The position numbers were made by a program, and so were the translations under genes. From the NCBI RefSeq assembly GCF_030055425.1, contig NZ_JASFYE010000001.1, positions 284,853 through 348,852 of the forward strand: a stretch of 64,000 nt of DNA. Direction: 5' to 3'. Below, piece by piece: positions 63,891-64,000 of the stretch; position 1 is the first letter of the stretch, and each line of letters starts with the position of its first letter. The notes beneath the pieces were generated by a model. That model saw only the letters and a list, made by a program, of their open reading frames with translations, ran no database searches and had not been told where the DNA came from. The DNA comes from Methanothermobacter sp. (lineage in GTDB: Archaea; Methanobacteriota; Methanobacteria; Methanobacteriales; Methanothermobacteraceae).

Positions 63891-64000
63891 CAGATGAAAT
63901 GATTAAGTGACCCAAGGCACTAGATAATCCATATGCACAGCAGAGATCATAATCAGATGAAATGATTAAGTGACCCGAGGCACTAGATAATCCATATGCA
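63891..64000. repeat. 47-bp direct repeat, two copies, running off the window edge
   Basis: Copies at 63891-63937 and 63954-64000 differ at one position (CCCAAGG against CCCGAGG), with 16 bp between and a 63-bp period. The repeat starts CAGATGAAATGATTAAGTGA and ends in CCATATGCA. Since the second copy ends exactly at the window edge, the array may continue. Confidence 0.9.

Noticed and set aside
63891..64000. Possible CRISPR array at the right edge
   Set aside because: The repeat is 47 bp with only 16 bp between copies and no cas genes nearby; spacers are normally about the length of the repeat.

Overview
The window is chromosomal DNA of a hydrogenotrophic methanogenic archaeon, most likely a Methanothermobacter strain close to M. 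thermautotrophicus. The signs are a complete A-type ATP synthase operon, an archaeal PEP carboxylase, TiaS, Thg1, CofA-like lactaldehyde dehydrogenase, a YcaO protein of the McrA-modifying type, the MTH938-like and UPF0216 families, TATA-box promoters, strong GGAGGTGA ribosome binding sites with frequent TTG/GTG starts, and AGG/ATA-rich codon use. Coding density is high. No rRNA, prophage, insertion sequence or CRISPR array was seen.

Layout. 1-2.4 kb: DUF1284 protein (cut by the window edge), ferredoxin-fused aldo/keto reductase, small membrane protein, THUMP protein. 2.4-6.3 kb: three exported surface proteins. Two are tandem paralogues, one with a frameshifted tail; the third is a beta-helix protein that seems to start at ATT. 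6.3-10.4 kb: RNase J-like metallo-beta-lactamase with a 27-residue membrane peptide upstream, an ApeA-like HEPN protein with an overlapping upstream ORF, a truncated M28 peptidase and a DUF1802 gene with a probable frameshift. 10.4-25.3 kb: two giant exported, membrane-anchored CobN-like proteins flank a small cluster (MarR, DUF6920, nitroreductase, AhpD-like, DtxR-like, TIGR04076, MTH938-like, YgjP-like). 25.4-31 kb: PEP carboxylase, a clear heliorhodopsin, two tRNA-Gln genes, an ATP-grasp enzyme and small conserved proteins. 30.8-39.9 kb: ATP synthase operon H-I-K-E-C-F-A-B-D plus a DUF22-like gene. 40.1-44.2 kb: short citrate synthase, class I fumarase N-terminal subunit, U32-like protein and MmgE/PrpD. 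44.3-53.8 kb: TiaS, an HTH regulator, SerA, JAMM protein, Thg1, aspartate dehydrogenase, PRC-barrel, tRNA-binding and radical SAM proteins. 53.9-58 kb: another surface protein with the same aromatic-basic tail, CofA, a class III signal-peptide pilin and a TadC-like protein. 58-64 kb: M24 peptidase, HIT protein, iron alcohol dehydrogenase, PAS histidine kinase, M50 protease, YcaO and a 47-bp direct repeat at the edge.

How they fit together. Much of the window is core methanogen physiology: energy conservation (ATP synthase), oxaloacetate and partial TCA chemistry (PEP carboxylase, fumarase, citrate synthase-like), F420 side-chain supply (CofA), NAD and serine synthesis (NadX-type, SerA), tRNA maturation and methyl-coenzyme M reductase modification (YcaO). 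The accessory part is the cell surface: CobN-like giants, beta-helix and chitobiase-like proteins, and pilin plus TadC. The best candidate for an undescribed system is the heliorhodopsin at 27045-27869: the retinal lysine and the counterion glutamate are conserved in an organism with no evident use for light. Second is a shared Lys/Arg/Trp/Tyr C-terminal tail on at least three surface proteins. Third is the pair of extracytoplasmic CobN-like proteins. All family assignments come from reading motifs and from memory; no database search was possible.
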